A stretch of 64,000 bases of DNA, from the NCBI RefSeq assembly GCF_017876405.1, contig NZ_JAGINW010000001.1, positions 1,253,203 to 1,317,202 of the forward strand, read 5' to 3'. The stretch is from Kibdelosporangium banguiense. Lineage in GTDB: Bacteria > Actinomycetota > Actinomycetes > Mycobacteriales > Pseudonocardiaceae. Position numbers and translations under genes: made by a program. Below are positions 48,795-58,675 of the stretch, in pieces. Every line of letters begins with the position of its first letter. Position 1 is the first letter of the stretch. The notes beneath the pieces are model-generated. The model did no database searches. It was not told the DNA's origin and saw nothing but the letters and a program-made list of their open reading frames with translations.

Positions 48795-49270
48795 GTTTTT
48801 CCGGCCACACGTTCGAGCAGCGGGCGGGAGCGCAGCGGGATCGGCGTGGACAACGCGATCGAGGTCGACATCCGTTTGACCCCGGCGACGTTCACCACCT
48901 CGTCGATCACCCGCTGGAGGTCCTCGTTGGACTGGGCGACCATGCGCACGAGCAGGTCGCCCTGGCCGGTGGTCGCGTGCACCTCGCAGACCTCGTCGAT
49001 CGCGGCCAGGCCCTCGGTGACCGGGCCACGACGGCCCTGCGCGATCTCGAGCACGGCGAACGCGGTCAGCCCGTAACCCATCGCTTCCAGCGACAACGCG
49101 GGCGGGAACCCGGAGAGCACCCCGGTCCGGTTGAGCCGGTCCAGCCGCGCCTGCACCGTCCCCCGGGCGACACCCAGCCGCCGGGAACACTCCAGGACGC
49201 CCAGCCGCGGCTCATCGGTCAGCAACAGCAGCAGCCGGGCGTCCAGTGCGTCGATCTGATCTACTTCCAC
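48782..49270 (-). CDS. Lrp/AsnC-family regulator
   Basis: A 162-residue protein: helix-turn-helix (DALDARLLLLLTDEPRLGVL, RRLGVARGTVQARLDRL) and RAM domain (ATTGQGDLLVRMVA). GTG 49270 overlaps the end of the MFS gene, which makes it the third gene of a MarR-MFS-Lrp operon. Lrp-type regulators of tyrosine catabolism are often near hppD, which is divergent from this operon, so hppD is a plausible target. Confidence 0.88.
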   Translation of the reverse strand: MEVDQIDALDARLLLLLTDEPRLGVLECSRRLGVARGTVQARLDRLNRTGVLSGFPPALSLEAMGYGLTAFAVLEIAQGRRGPVTEGLAAIDEVCEVHATTGQGDLLVRMVAQSNEDLQRVIDEVVNVAGVKRMSTSIALSTPIPLRSRPLLERVAGKTKPS

Positions 49271-51786
49271 TCCTCGAAGCCTAGGGTCACGTCGTGCTTG
49301 AGGTGCTCACCGTCACCCAGCCGGAGATGCTCCACTGTGGGCGCGTACCCGCTTGCGATAACCGTGTATTCCCCTTCGGCCAAGTCAGTGATTTTGTATC
49401 GGCCGTCATCGTCGGTCGAAGTCACACTGACGACGGCGCCTTCTTTGTCCACGACCGTGATGCGTGCCTCCGGGACCGGCAGGCCCCGGTGGTTGCGAGC
49501 GATGCCGCACAACTCGGCCCCACTGGTGAGCTGGATGTCCTGACGGACCTCCCCCACCTCGGGCACAGCCAGCGGAACCGCCGAAGGCCGATACCCGGAA
49601 GCGTTGACCACCAAGGTGTACGAGCCCGCGCCGACACTCGTGAACCGGTAGCTGCCGTCGGACGCGCTCGGATGTGAGCTGACCACGTGGCCGCCGCGGT
49701 CGGTGAGGATGACGGTCGCCGACGGCACCGGCTGCCCGGTCTGGGCGGCGTTGACGAAGCCGACGATCTCCCCCGCTCCGACCAGGGTCAGATCCAGCAG
49801 GACCGGGTCGGCGTGCAGTTTCAGCGCCGAGGCGTGCGGCTGGTGTCCAGGTGCCGAGGCGATCATCACGTAACCGCCTTCAGCAGGCGCGTTCAGCACG
49901 TACCGGCCGGCCGGGTCGGTGTTGCCGCGGGCGACCTGCTTGCCTTCGTGGTCGATCAGCGTGAGCACCGCGCCACCGACCGCCACACCTTCACCGTTCT
50001 GCACGAAACCGTGGACCTGGTGCCCATCCAGTTGCCCGACAACGGGAATCGGGCCGGTGATCTCGCCGTTGGTCTCCGGCTTGACGTGCCTGCCCGCCTT
50101 CTCGGGCGGTGTCTCGGGCAGCAGCGCCTCGCCGCCCTCGACCATCGCGGCCTGCATGGCGTTGCCGCTGCGCAGCGGGATCTCCTTGATGAACAAGGAA
50201 ACGACGAACGCGAGGATCATCACGCCCATCCCGATCAGGAACACCATCTGGATCGAGTCGGTGAAGCCCTCCAGGAACGGCCGGGCCAGCCGCGGGTCGA
50301 TCCGTTGCAGGAACGAGGAATCCTGCAGCACGTTGCCGACACCGCCACCCTGCAGGCCCTGGATGACCTGCCGGTTGTCGGCGTTGGCCAGCACGTTGGG
50401 ATCGGTCAGCGCCGCCTGGAAGCCAGGTGTGGGCGCGATCCGCGTGAAGGCGTCGCGGATCTTGTCGCCGACCGTGCTGAACAGCACGGACAGGAACACC
50501 GCGACACCGATCGTGCCACCCATCTGCCGGAAGAACGTGGCCGACGCGGTCGCGACGCCCATATCCCTTGCCGGCGCGGCGTTCTGCGCGGCGATCGTAA
50601 GGGTCTGCATCGACAGGCCAAGGCCGATGCCGAAGATTCCCATGTAGAGCATGGTGTGCCAGACCGGACTGTCCACTTCGATCGTGTAGAACAGGCCCAT
50701 CCCGGCGATCAGGAACAGGCTGCCGATGATCGGGAAGATCTTGTAGCGCCCGGTCCGGGAGGTGATCTGGCCCGAGGTCATCGAAGCGATCATGATGCCG
50801 ACTATCATCGGCAGCATCAGCAGGCCCGCCGAGGTCGGCGTCTCGCCCTTCACGATCTGCAGGTACTGCGGCACCATCGTGATCCCGCCGAACATGCCGA
50901 CACCGAGGATCACCCCGGCGATGATCACCATGGAGAACGTCGAGCTGCGGAACAGCCGCAACGGGATCAGCGCGGCGTCCTTCATCTTCGCCTCGATGAC
51001 CACGAACAGGATCAGCCCGACCGCGCCGACGACGTAGCAGAGCAGCGCCCGGTCAGAGCCCCAGCCCCATTCGCGGCCCTGCTCGGCGATGATCAGCAAC
51101 GGCACGACGCCGATGATCAAGGTGAGCGCGCCCCACCAGTCGATCTTGTGGTCGTGCCGCTCGTGCGGCACGTTGAGCACCTTGGCCACCACGAACAGCG
51201 CGATCACGCCGATCGGCACGTTGACCAGGAACACCCAGCGCCAGCCCGCGATGGACGCGATGTCGGTCTGGCCGGCCAGGAAGCCGCCGAGCACCGGGCC
51301 CAGCACGCTGGACGTGCCGAACACGGCCATGAAGTAGCCCTGGTACTTGGCGCGTTCCCGCGGCGAGACGATGTCGGCGATGATCGTGAACGCCAGCGAC
51401 ATCAGACCGCCCGCACCCAGGCCCTGCAGCGCCCGGAAGGCCGCCAGCTCGTACATCGACTGGGAGAACGTGCAGGCCAGCGACCCGATCACGAACAGCG
51501 AGATGGCCAGCAGGTAGAACGGCTTGCGGCCGTAGATGTCCGACAGCTTGCCGTAGATCGGCGTGGTGATGGTCGACGTGATCAGGTACGCCGTGGTCGC
51601 CCACGCTTGCAGGCTCAGGCCGTTGAGGTCGTCGGCGATGGTCCGGATCGCCGTGCCGACGATGGTCTGGTCCAGTGCGGCCAAAAACATGCCCAGCATC
51701 AGTCCGCTGAGGATCACCAGGATCTGGCGGTGGGACAGCTGGGTGCCGGCCGGCGGCGCCGTGGGCGCGACGGCGGTTTCGGTCAT
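49261..51786 (-). CDS. DHA2-type MFS drug exporter fused to three carboxypeptidase-regulatory-like repeats
   Basis: An 841-residue protein. Residues 20-545: 14 membrane helices with the EmrB/QacA motifs (LDQTIVGTAIRTIADDL, GKLSDIYGRKP, GFLAGQ). Residues 595-841, cytoplasmic or external depending on topology: three transthyretin-like beta-sandwich repeats (openings HGFVQNGEGVAVGGAVLTLID, VGFVNAAQTGQPVPSATVIL, CGIARNHRGLPVPEARITVV, each ending in a GxYxL/I strand). Role: proton-driven efflux, probably repressed by the overlapping MarR gene. What the repeats bind is unknown. Confidence 0.9.
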   Translation of the reverse strand: MTETAVAPTAPPAGTQLSHRQILVILSGLMLGMFLAALDQTIVGTAIRTIADDLNGLSLQAWATTAYLITSTITTPIYGKLSDIYGRKPFYLLAISLFVIGSLACTFSQSMYELAAFRALQGLGAGGLMSLAFTIIADIVSPRERAKYQGYFMAVFGTSSVLGPVLGGFLAGQTDIASIAGWRWVFLVNVPIGVIALFVVAKVLNVPHERHDHKIDWWGALTLIIGVVPLLIIAEQGREWGWGSDRALLCYVVGAVGLILFVVIEAKMKDAALIPLRLFRSSTFSMVIIAGVILGVGMFGGITMVPQYLQIVKGETPTSAGLLMLPMIVGIMIASMTSGQITSRTGRYKIFPIIGSLFLIAGMGLFYTIEVDSPVWHTMLYMGIFGIGLGLSMQTLTIAAQNAAPARDMGVATASATFFRQMGGTIGVAVFLSVLFSTVGDKIRDAFTRIAPTPGFQAALTDPNVLANADNRQVIQGLQGGGVGNVLQDSSFLQRIDPRLARPFLEGFTDSIQMVFLIGMGVMILAFVVSLFIKEIPLRSGNAMQAAMVEGGEALLPETPPEKAGRHVKPETNGEITGPIPVVGQLDGHQVHGFVQNGEGVAVGGAVLTLIDHEGKQVARGNTDPAGRYVLNAPAEGGYVMIASAPGHQPHASALKLHADPVLLDLTLVGAGEIVGFVNAAQTGQPVPSATVILTDRGGHVVSSHPSASDGSYRFTSVGAGSYTLVVNASGYRPSAVPLAVPEVGEVRQDIQLTSGAELCGIARNHRGLPVPEARITVVDKEGAVVSVTSTDDDGRYKITDLAEGEYTVIASGYAPTVEHLRLGDGEHLKHDVTLGFEEWK

Positions 51787-52256
51787 CGGGGTTCCCCCAC
51801 TGGGTGATAGTTCTCGAAATCTGTGTTCAGGCGGTCGAGCAGCATCACCAGCGTGCGCCGCTCGCTCTGCGGCCAGTCGGCCATCAGCGCGACGATGTGC
51901 CTGGTGCGCTCCGCCTTGGCGCGGTCGAAGGTGCCCCGGCCCGCGTCCGTGGCCACGAGCAGGCAGGCCCGCCCGTCCTCCGGGTCAGCCTTGCGTTCGA
52001 CCAGGCCGTGAGCCACGAGCGCGCTGGTCTGCCGGCTGACTGTCGACGTGTCGGAGTGCACGGCGTCAGCGAGCGCCGTGATCCGTTTCGGTCCTTCCCG
52101 GACCAGATGGGCGAGCAGCGCGTACGCCGCCCGCTCGATTCCTTCGGTCGCCACCGTGGCGAACTGGGCCTTGGCGCGTCCGGTCAGGGTGATCAACCGG
52201 GCGAGCTGGTGGGCCAGTTCCTCGGCGATGGCGAGGTCCTGCGCATGGTCAGCCAT
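51783..52256 (-). CDS. MarR-family regulator of the efflux operon
   Basis: A 157-residue winged-helix regulator: RITALADAVHSDTSTVSRQT, HGLVERKADPEDGRACLLVAT. First gene of the operon; its stop overlaps the MFS start (ATGA). The palindrome at 52279-52312 sits just upstream and is the likely operator. ATG 52256 was chosen; longer forms would run through the operator. Confidence 0.9.
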   Translation of the reverse strand: MADHAQDLAIAEELAHQLARLITLTGRAKAQFATVATEGIERAAYALLAHLVREGPKRITALADAVHSDTSTVSRQTSALVAHGLVERKADPEDGRACLLVATDAGRGTFDRAKAERTRHIVALMADWPQSERRTLVMLLDRLNTDFENYHPVGEPR

Positions 52257-52278
52257 GACCCCGTGCTCCGCCACAAAT

Positions 52279-52312
52279 GCTTGGTCTTTACAACTAGTTG
52301 TCTGACCCAAGC
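52279..52312. promoter_or_regulatory. MarR-type palindromic operator
   Basis: Core ACAACTAGTTGT (52290-52301) is a perfect 12-bp palindrome, flanked by GCTTGG (52279-52284) and CCAAGC (52307-52312). It lies 23 bases upstream of the marR ATG. Confidence 0.7.
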
Positions 52313-52343
52313 ATTCGCTTCTTACCCGCGCTGTGCAAGTTGA

Positions 52344-53669
<1,326 letters not shown>

Positions 53670-53678
53670 CGGTACGCC

Positions 53679-53728
53679 CCGAAAGCCACGTTGGGAGCGC
53701 TGGATGCTCCGAAAGCCACTTTGGGGGC
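53679..53728. repeat. 30-bp-period direct repeat between hppD and the GH1 gene
   Basis: CCGAAAGCCACGTTGGGAGC (53679-53698) and CCGAAAGCCACTTTGGGGGC (53709-53728): 18 of 20 identical, 30 bases apart. A TAACGT box (53741-53746) follows, six bases before the ATG of the next gene. Confidence 0.6.
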
Positions 53729-53752
53729 ACATCCCTTCAGTAACGTGAGCGA

Positions 53753-54838
53753 ATGTCCTTCCTGTGGGGTGTGGCCGGCGCTGGGTACCAGTCCGAGGGC
53801 TCGGCTCCGGACAGCAACTGGAGCCGGTTCGCGTCCGGTTACCACGACTCGGTGGACTTCCTGCATCGCTACCCGCAGGACATCGAGCTCGCGGCCGATC
53901 TCGGTGTGCAGGTTTTCCGCGTGTGCGTGGAATGGGCACGGGTTCAGCCGGTGGCCGGCGAGTGGGATTTCGACTTCTACGACGACGTGATCGCCCATGT
54001 CCGTAATGCCGGAATGCGACCGATGATCACCCTTGATCACTGGGTATATCCGGCGTGGACCGGCGGCTGGCGTAATCCCGGAATGGTCGAGCTGTGGCTG
54101 CGTAATGCCGACCGTGTGGTGAAACGCTACGCCGGGAATGGCACGATCTGGATCACCTTCAACGAGCCGACTGTCTACATGGCACACGAGATCAGGCAGG
54201 GCGCGTTCAGCCCGATGATGCCCGCGCGCATGGTCCAGGCGCACAAGCGGGCGTACCGGCTGATCCACGAGGCGGATCCGGATGCGTTGGTGTCCAGCAA
54301 CGTCGCCTACATCCCGGTGGTGAACCGGTTGGTGGATATCGGCTTTCTCGACTGGGTGACCGACAGTATCGACTTCGTCGGGATCGACTATTACTACGAC
54401 GTCGTTCCGGGAAATCTCACAGCGGTACACGGCGCGAGCGGGCAGCTTTACCGGATCGACCCCGAACCCAAGGGGATCTACCGGGCACTACGGCACTACG
54501 CGCGCAGGTTCCCGAAGCTGCCGTTGTACATCGTCGAGAACGGGATGCCCACGGACAACGGCCATTCGCGGGCAGACGGATACACCCGGTCGGACCATCT
54601 GCGTGACCACGTGTACTGGATGCTGCGCGCCAAGTCCGAGGGCGTCAACGTGATCGGCTACAACTACTGGAGCCTCACCGACAACTTCGAGTGGGGCACC
54701 TACCGGCCCCGGTTCGGTCTGTACACAGTGGACGTGGAAACAGATCCCGCGCTGGCCAGGCAGCCCACGGACGCGGTAGACACCTACCGGGAGATCGTCA
54801 CCGGCGGCCTGGCCGCCGACTACCGGCCGGTACGGTGA
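53753..54838 (+). CDS. Glycoside hydrolase family 1 (beta-glucosidase-like), short form
   Basis: A 361-residue TIM barrel. Acid/base Glu in WITFNEPT and nucleophile in YIVENGMPTDN, both in the expected order; starts FLWGVAGAGYQSEGS, the substrate-binding opening of GH1. It is about 80-100 residues shorter than usual family members, with reduced loops. No signal peptide, so it acts inside the cell. ATG 53753, probably leaderless (TAACGT six bases upstream). Confidence 0.9.
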   Translation: MSFLWGVAGAGYQSEGSAPDSNWSRFASGYHDSVDFLHRYPQDIELAADLGVQVFRVCVEWARVQPVAGEWDFDFYDDVIAHVRNAGMRPMITLDHWVYPAWTGGWRNPGMVELWLRNADRVVKRYAGNGTIWITFNEPTVYMAHEIRQGAFSPMMPARMVQAHKRAYRLIHEADPDALVSSNVAYIPVVNRLVDIGFLDWVTDSIDFVGIDYYYDVVPGNLTAVHGASGQLYRIDPEPKGIYRALRHYARRFPKLPLYIVENGMPTDNGHSRADGYTRSDHLRDHVYWMLRAKSEGVNVIGYNYWSLTDNFEWGTYRPRFGLYTVDVETDPALARQPTDAVDTYREIVTGGLAADYRPVR

Positions 54839-54975
54839 ACATTCCGGCGGTACATCATCAAAACCGCAGCTTCCCTTAAGGAATCCTGTCATTGTGGCCG
54901 CATCGGCGCATTCGCGTCATCAGCCGGGTATTCTCAGCGACAACGAGTAGTCGCCGACGAGGGGCAGAGTAAGCA

Positions 54976-55221
54976 ATGGCAGGCGTGACCCGGGCCGCTG
55001 GAATGGTGCCACTGGTCGGCGCGTTGGCTGCTGCCGCGGCGCTGGCAGGGGTCGCCGTGTTCAGCGCGACCAGCGCCGGCTGTGCCAGCCCAGGCCAGTA
55101 CGTGCAGCGTGACGGCTATGTCGAGCTCATCGGCGGCTGTGTGGACTCCAGCCAGTTGCCGCCCGCACAGCCGAAACCGCCGGCTGCCCCGAAGGGCGAG
55201 CCGGCGTTCATGCAGCAGTAA
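54976..55221 (+). CDS. Small exported or membrane-anchored protein
   Basis: An 81-residue protein with an N-terminal hydrophobic stretch (VPLVGALAAAAALAGVAVF), two cysteines (AGCASPG, GGCVDSS) and a Pro/Lys-rich tail. I recognise no family. ATG 54976 with a weak upstream GGGGCAG. Short, but the codon bias and hydrophobic segment look real. Confidence 0.6.
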   Translation: MAGVTRAAGMVPLVGALAAAAALAGVAVFSATSAGCASPGQYVQRDGYVELIGGCVDSSQLPPAQPKPPAAPKGEPAFMQQ

Positions 55222-55233
55222 GCGGTTCTTCTT

Positions 55234-56391
55234 CTAGGCAAGCGCCTGAAGCAGGTCCTGCACCAGGTCAGTGCCGTCCTCGATACCGACCGACAGGCGG
55301 ATCAGGTTGTCGGGCACCTCAAGCTCCGAGCCCGCGACACTGGCGTGCGTCATCTTGTGCGGGTGCTCGATCAGCGACTCGACCCCGCCAAGTGACTCGG
55401 CCAGGATGAACAGCTTCGTCCGCGAGGTCACATCCAGCGCGGCCTGCTCACCGCCCGCGACCGTGAACGAAACCATGCCCCCGAACCGGCGCATCTGCTT
55501 GGCAGCGATCTCGTGGCCCGGGTGTTCCCGCAGGCCCGGGTAGTAGACACGCTCAACCCGCGGGTGACCGAGGAGAGCCTCGACGATCCGCTCAGCGTTG
55601 TCCGAGTGCCGCTCCATCCGCACCGCGAGCGTCTTCACACCCCGAAGAGTCAGCCACGCGTCAAAAGGCCCAGGCACCGAACCGGAAGCATTCCGCAGGA
55701 ACCCGAACTGCTCGTGCAACTCATCGTCGGAAGTGATCAGCGCACCGCCCACGACATCCGAGTGGCCACCGAGGTACTTGGTCGTCGAGTGCAGAACCAC
55801 ATCCGCACCCAACCCCAACGGCGACTGCAGGTACGGAGTGGCGAACGTGTTGTCCACAACCAGCCGCGCCCCCGCCTCAGCCGCGATCACAGCCAAACCG
55901 GCGAGGTCAGAAATAGCCAGCAACGGGTTCGTCGGCGTCTCGACCCAGATCACCTTGGTGTTCGGCCTGATCGCGGCCCGGACAGCAGCCAAGTCAGCCT
56001 GATGCACCGGCGTGTGCTCGATCCCCCAGAGCGCCAAAACCTTGTCCACCAGCCGAAACGTGCCACCGTAAGCATCGTCCGGAATCACGATGTGATCGCC
56101 GGGCCGAAGCAGAGTGCGCAACGCGACATCACTCGCGGCCATCCCGGACGGGAACGCCAACGCGTGCCGTCCCCCCTCCAGCGAAGCCAGACACTCCTCC
56201 AGAGCAGTCCTCGTGGGATTACGAGTACGCGAGTACTCGTAGCCACCCTCACGCAGCCCACCCACACCATCCTGAGCGAAGGTAGAGGTCGCATAGATCG
56301 GCGGAATAACAGCCCCGGTCCTCGGATCCGGCCGCTGCCCCACATGGATGGCCCGAGTCTCAAACCCAAGCCTGGAGTCGTCTTCTGACAT
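55234..56391 (-). CDS. metB: Cystathionine gamma-synthase
   Basis: A 385-residue PLP enzyme of transsulfuration. Opening FETRAIHVGQRPDPRTGAVI; PLP lysine in LHSTTKYLGGHSDVVGG; C-terminal GGVESLIEHPHKMTH. It could also act as cystathionine gamma-lyase, as known for the mycobacterial homologue. Same place as Rv1079. ATG 56391. Confidence 0.93.
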   Translation of the reverse strand: MSEDDSRLGFETRAIHVGQRPDPRTGAVIPPIYATSTFAQDGVGGLREGGYEYSRTRNPTRTALEECLASLEGGRHALAFPSGMAASDVALRTLLRPGDHIVIPDDAYGGTFRLVDKVLALWGIEHTPVHQADLAAVRAAIRPNTKVIWVETPTNPLLAISDLAGLAVIAAEAGARLVVDNTFATPYLQSPLGLGADVVLHSTTKYLGGHSDVVGGALITSDDELHEQFGFLRNASGSVPGPFDAWLTLRGVKTLAVRMERHSDNAERIVEALLGHPRVERVYYPGLREHPGHEIAAKQMRRFGGMVSFTVAGGEQAALDVTSRTKLFILAESLGGVESLIEHPHKMTHASVAGSELEVPDNLIRLSVGIEDGTDLVQDLLQALA

Positions 56392-56521
56392 ACAGCAAGC
56401 TTACGTCGATCCAATCAGGCGACCAGATCGTGGGACACCTCACCCACATGGACGCGATCCGCCACCTTCGCATGACCGTCCGTCGCCAACAAGGCCTAGC
56501 CGCACGACACCTAACCGAAAT

Positions 56522-57211
56522 TCACCAGTTAGGCAGCTGTGGCCCGCCCGGCATCTGAGGAGGCCGGGGAATATTGGGGAGATTCGGCACCTGAGGAGTC
56601 TGGAAACCCGGAACGTTGGGGATCTGCGGGCTCTGGAAACCTGGAATATTCGGGAAGTCTGGCTGCTGGAAACCGCCGGAGCCGGGTCCGCCACCTGAAT
56701 AAGGGTCGTAGTCGTCACTGCGCAGGTGGTTCAGGGTCGGTGGCAGGACGGAGACCAGGAGAGCGAGCGGCGACACGATCAGGATCAGCGCTTGGAAGAC
56801 CTGTTGGGAATTGCCGAAGTCGAAAACGAGTTCGAGGTACAGCCCAAGGTTGATCTTGCCGAGGATGGGAAACAGGAAGAATCCTGCCAGGGCGAGGATC
56901 GAGCCGATCACGATCAGGACTGTTCCGGCCATTTTGCGGGCGAAGGTGAACATGGCGCCGAGGACCAGGATGAGGGCGGCCAGGGCTTCGACGCCGAGGA
57001 TGACCAGGACTTCGGTTGGCTGGTTGTCGAGGTTGGAGAAGTTGAGGATGTCGAAGGCCCGGACCAGCACCACGATTTCGAAGGCGGCCACGGACAGGGC
57101 GAGCAGGGCCGCCAGAACGGCGGTGAACGGGTTTGTCCCGCGATCGGCTGGGGCCGGTTGCTGCTGGTAGGGCTGCTGTTGCGGGTAACCGCCCTGCTGT
57201 GGATAGCTCAC
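56522..57211 (-). CDS. Pro/Gln-rich four-helix membrane protein
   Basis: A 229-residue protein. N-terminus VSYPQQGGYPQQQPYQQQ, then four membrane helices (about 32-150), then a C-terminal tail with repeated PNIPGFQ/PNVPGFQ/PNLPNIP motifs. Function unknown. GTG 57211 has GGGAG seven bases upstream. Followed on the same strand by two proteins with similar layout upstream, so a family of disordered-tail membrane proteins. Confidence 0.75.
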   Translation of the reverse strand: MSYPQQGGYPQQQPYQQQPAPADRGTNPFTAVLAALLALSVAAFEIVVLVRAFDILNFSNLDNQPTEVLVILGVEALAALILVLGAMFTFARKMAGTVLIVIGSILALAGFFLFPILGKINLGLYLELVFDFGNSQQVFQALILIVSPLALLVSVLPPTLNHLRSDDYDPYSGGGPGSGGFQQPDFPNIPGFQSPQIPNVPGFQTPQVPNLPNIPRPPQMPGGPQLPNW

Positions 57212-57368
57212 GACTGTCTCCCAAACCGCGGGCCGGATCGATCTGAGACGAACGATAGGCCAGTGGTATGACAATCCGGCCTGTGTTGAGTCCCTGGCCT
57301 GCAGTCTTAGCCCCATCGGGCAGGATTCGACGACAAAGGGGCGCCCCGGCTGGGACGCCCCTTTGTCT

Positions 57369-58547
57369 CTACCACTGCTGCGGTGGCGGCGGCTGCTGCC
57401 CGTAACCGGGTGGCGGCTGCTGCGGCGGCTGGCCGTAGCCCGGCGGGGGCTGCTGGCCGAAGCCTGGAGGTGGTGGCTGCTGGCCATATCCAGGCGGCGG
57501 CTGCTGGCCGTAACCCGGGGGCGGGCCGTAACCGGGAGGCGGCGGCTGCTGGTAACCACCGGTCTGCGGCGGGCCGAACGCCGAACCACCGGCACCCACC
57601 CATGCCTTGGTGCCAGGGAAGAACTGCAGGGATCCGAGTGCTGCCACGATGATGCCCGCGATCAGGGCCATGATCGGGAAGAAGAACAGCTCGGTCGAGT
57701 CACCGCCGACGATGATCAGCCAGAGCAGTCCGCCGAGCGCCATCAGGCCGCCGCCGACGAGCAGCAGCATGGCGCCCATCTTGTTCTTCAGGAAGATCAT
57801 CACGCCGGCACCGATCGCGCCGAGTCCACCCAGCAGCGACACGATGGCGAGGATCCACATGAGCGTCGGGTTCGGCGCGTTGGCAGCAGCGCGCGAGCCG
57901 CCGAACTGGGCATAGGCGTCGGAGTACTTGCTGAGGTCGCCGAAGTCGACCAACGTGAAGATCGCGGCGAGCAGGCCGAGCAGGGCAGCCACACCAGCGA
58001 CACCCGTCGTGAGCACCTGGCTGTTTGTGCCCTGGCCGCCGAACTGGGGCGGCGGGCCGAAGCCCTGCTGCTGGGCGAAGGCGCCTGGCTGCTGGTAGCC
58101 GGGTGGCGGGCCGAAGCCTGGTTGCGGCTGGTGCGGCGGCTGCTGGCCCGGGGAGGGCTGGCCGAACTGGGACGGCTGGCCGTACTGGCCGATCACCTGG
58201 GTCTGCTGCGGTTGCTGCGGCGGCTGACCGGGGAAGCCCTGGGGCGGTGACGGCGGCTGGTCGCTCGCGCTGGGCGGCGGCTCGTACTGCGGCGCGGGCG
58301 GCGGCATGGATCCGGGCGGCACCATCTGGGTCGACTCGCCCTGTGGCTGGCCCTGGGCCTGCTGACCTGGCTGGACGACCTGGGTCGCCTCGGGCCCCGG
58401 ATCCTGCGGTTGCTGCTGCGGCGCCGGCTGCTGCTGGCCGGGCTGCAGGACCTGGGTGCGCTCGGGTTCCTGCTGCGGACCGGCCTGCGGCTCCTGCGGG
58501 GGCTGGCCGCCCTGCCATGGCTGGTTCGGCGGCTGCGGAGCACTCAT
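57369..58547 (-). CDS. Pro/Gln-rich membrane protein with repeated TQV motifs
   Basis: A 392-residue protein. Disordered N-terminus (1-175) has four copies of a short motif: ERTQVLQPG (T31), EATQVVQPG (T55), ESTQMVPPG (T73) and QQTQVIG (T116). Four membrane helices follow (about 180-300), then a Gly/Tyr/Pro tail of PPPGYGQQ repeats. The first ten residues (MSAPQPPNQP) are shared with the RDD protein upstream. The motifs look like phosphorylation sites for Ser/Thr kinases and FHA partners; that is inference. Confidence 0.75.
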   Translation of the reverse strand: MSAPQPPNQPWQGGQPPQEPQAGPQQEPERTQVLQPGQQQPAPQQQPQDPGPEATQVVQPGQQAQGQPQGESTQMVPPGSMPPPAPQYEPPPSASDQPPSPPQGFPGQPPQQPQQTQVIGQYGQPSQFGQPSPGQQPPHQPQPGFGPPPGYQQPGAFAQQQGFGPPPQFGGQGTNSQVLTTGVAGVAALLGLLAAIFTLVDFGDLSKYSDAYAQFGGSRAAANAPNPTLMWILAIVSLLGGLGAIGAGVMIFLKNKMGAMLLLVGGGLMALGGLLWLIIVGGDSTELFFFPIMALIAGIIVAALGSLQFFPGTKAWVGAGGSAFGPPQTGGYQQPPPPGYGPPPGYGQQPPPGYGQQPPPPGFGQQPPPGYGQPPQQPPPGYGQQPPPPQQW

Positions 58548-58675
58548 TGGGTAACAACTCCCTTGGCCTGGACCTTGCGATCAGGTGTAACGCTAGTCGA
58601 TACGCAGGCGATGTGTGTGATTCGACCTGTCTGATTCAACCCGCTTGAATCGACCTGGGCGTGGTGAAAGCCCAT

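Noticed and set aside
49687..51807. Very long open frame (706 codons) on the plus strand
   Set aside because: It is the antisense of the MFS gene; its translation is rich in Arg, Asp, His and Gln with no domain, a usual effect of high GC.
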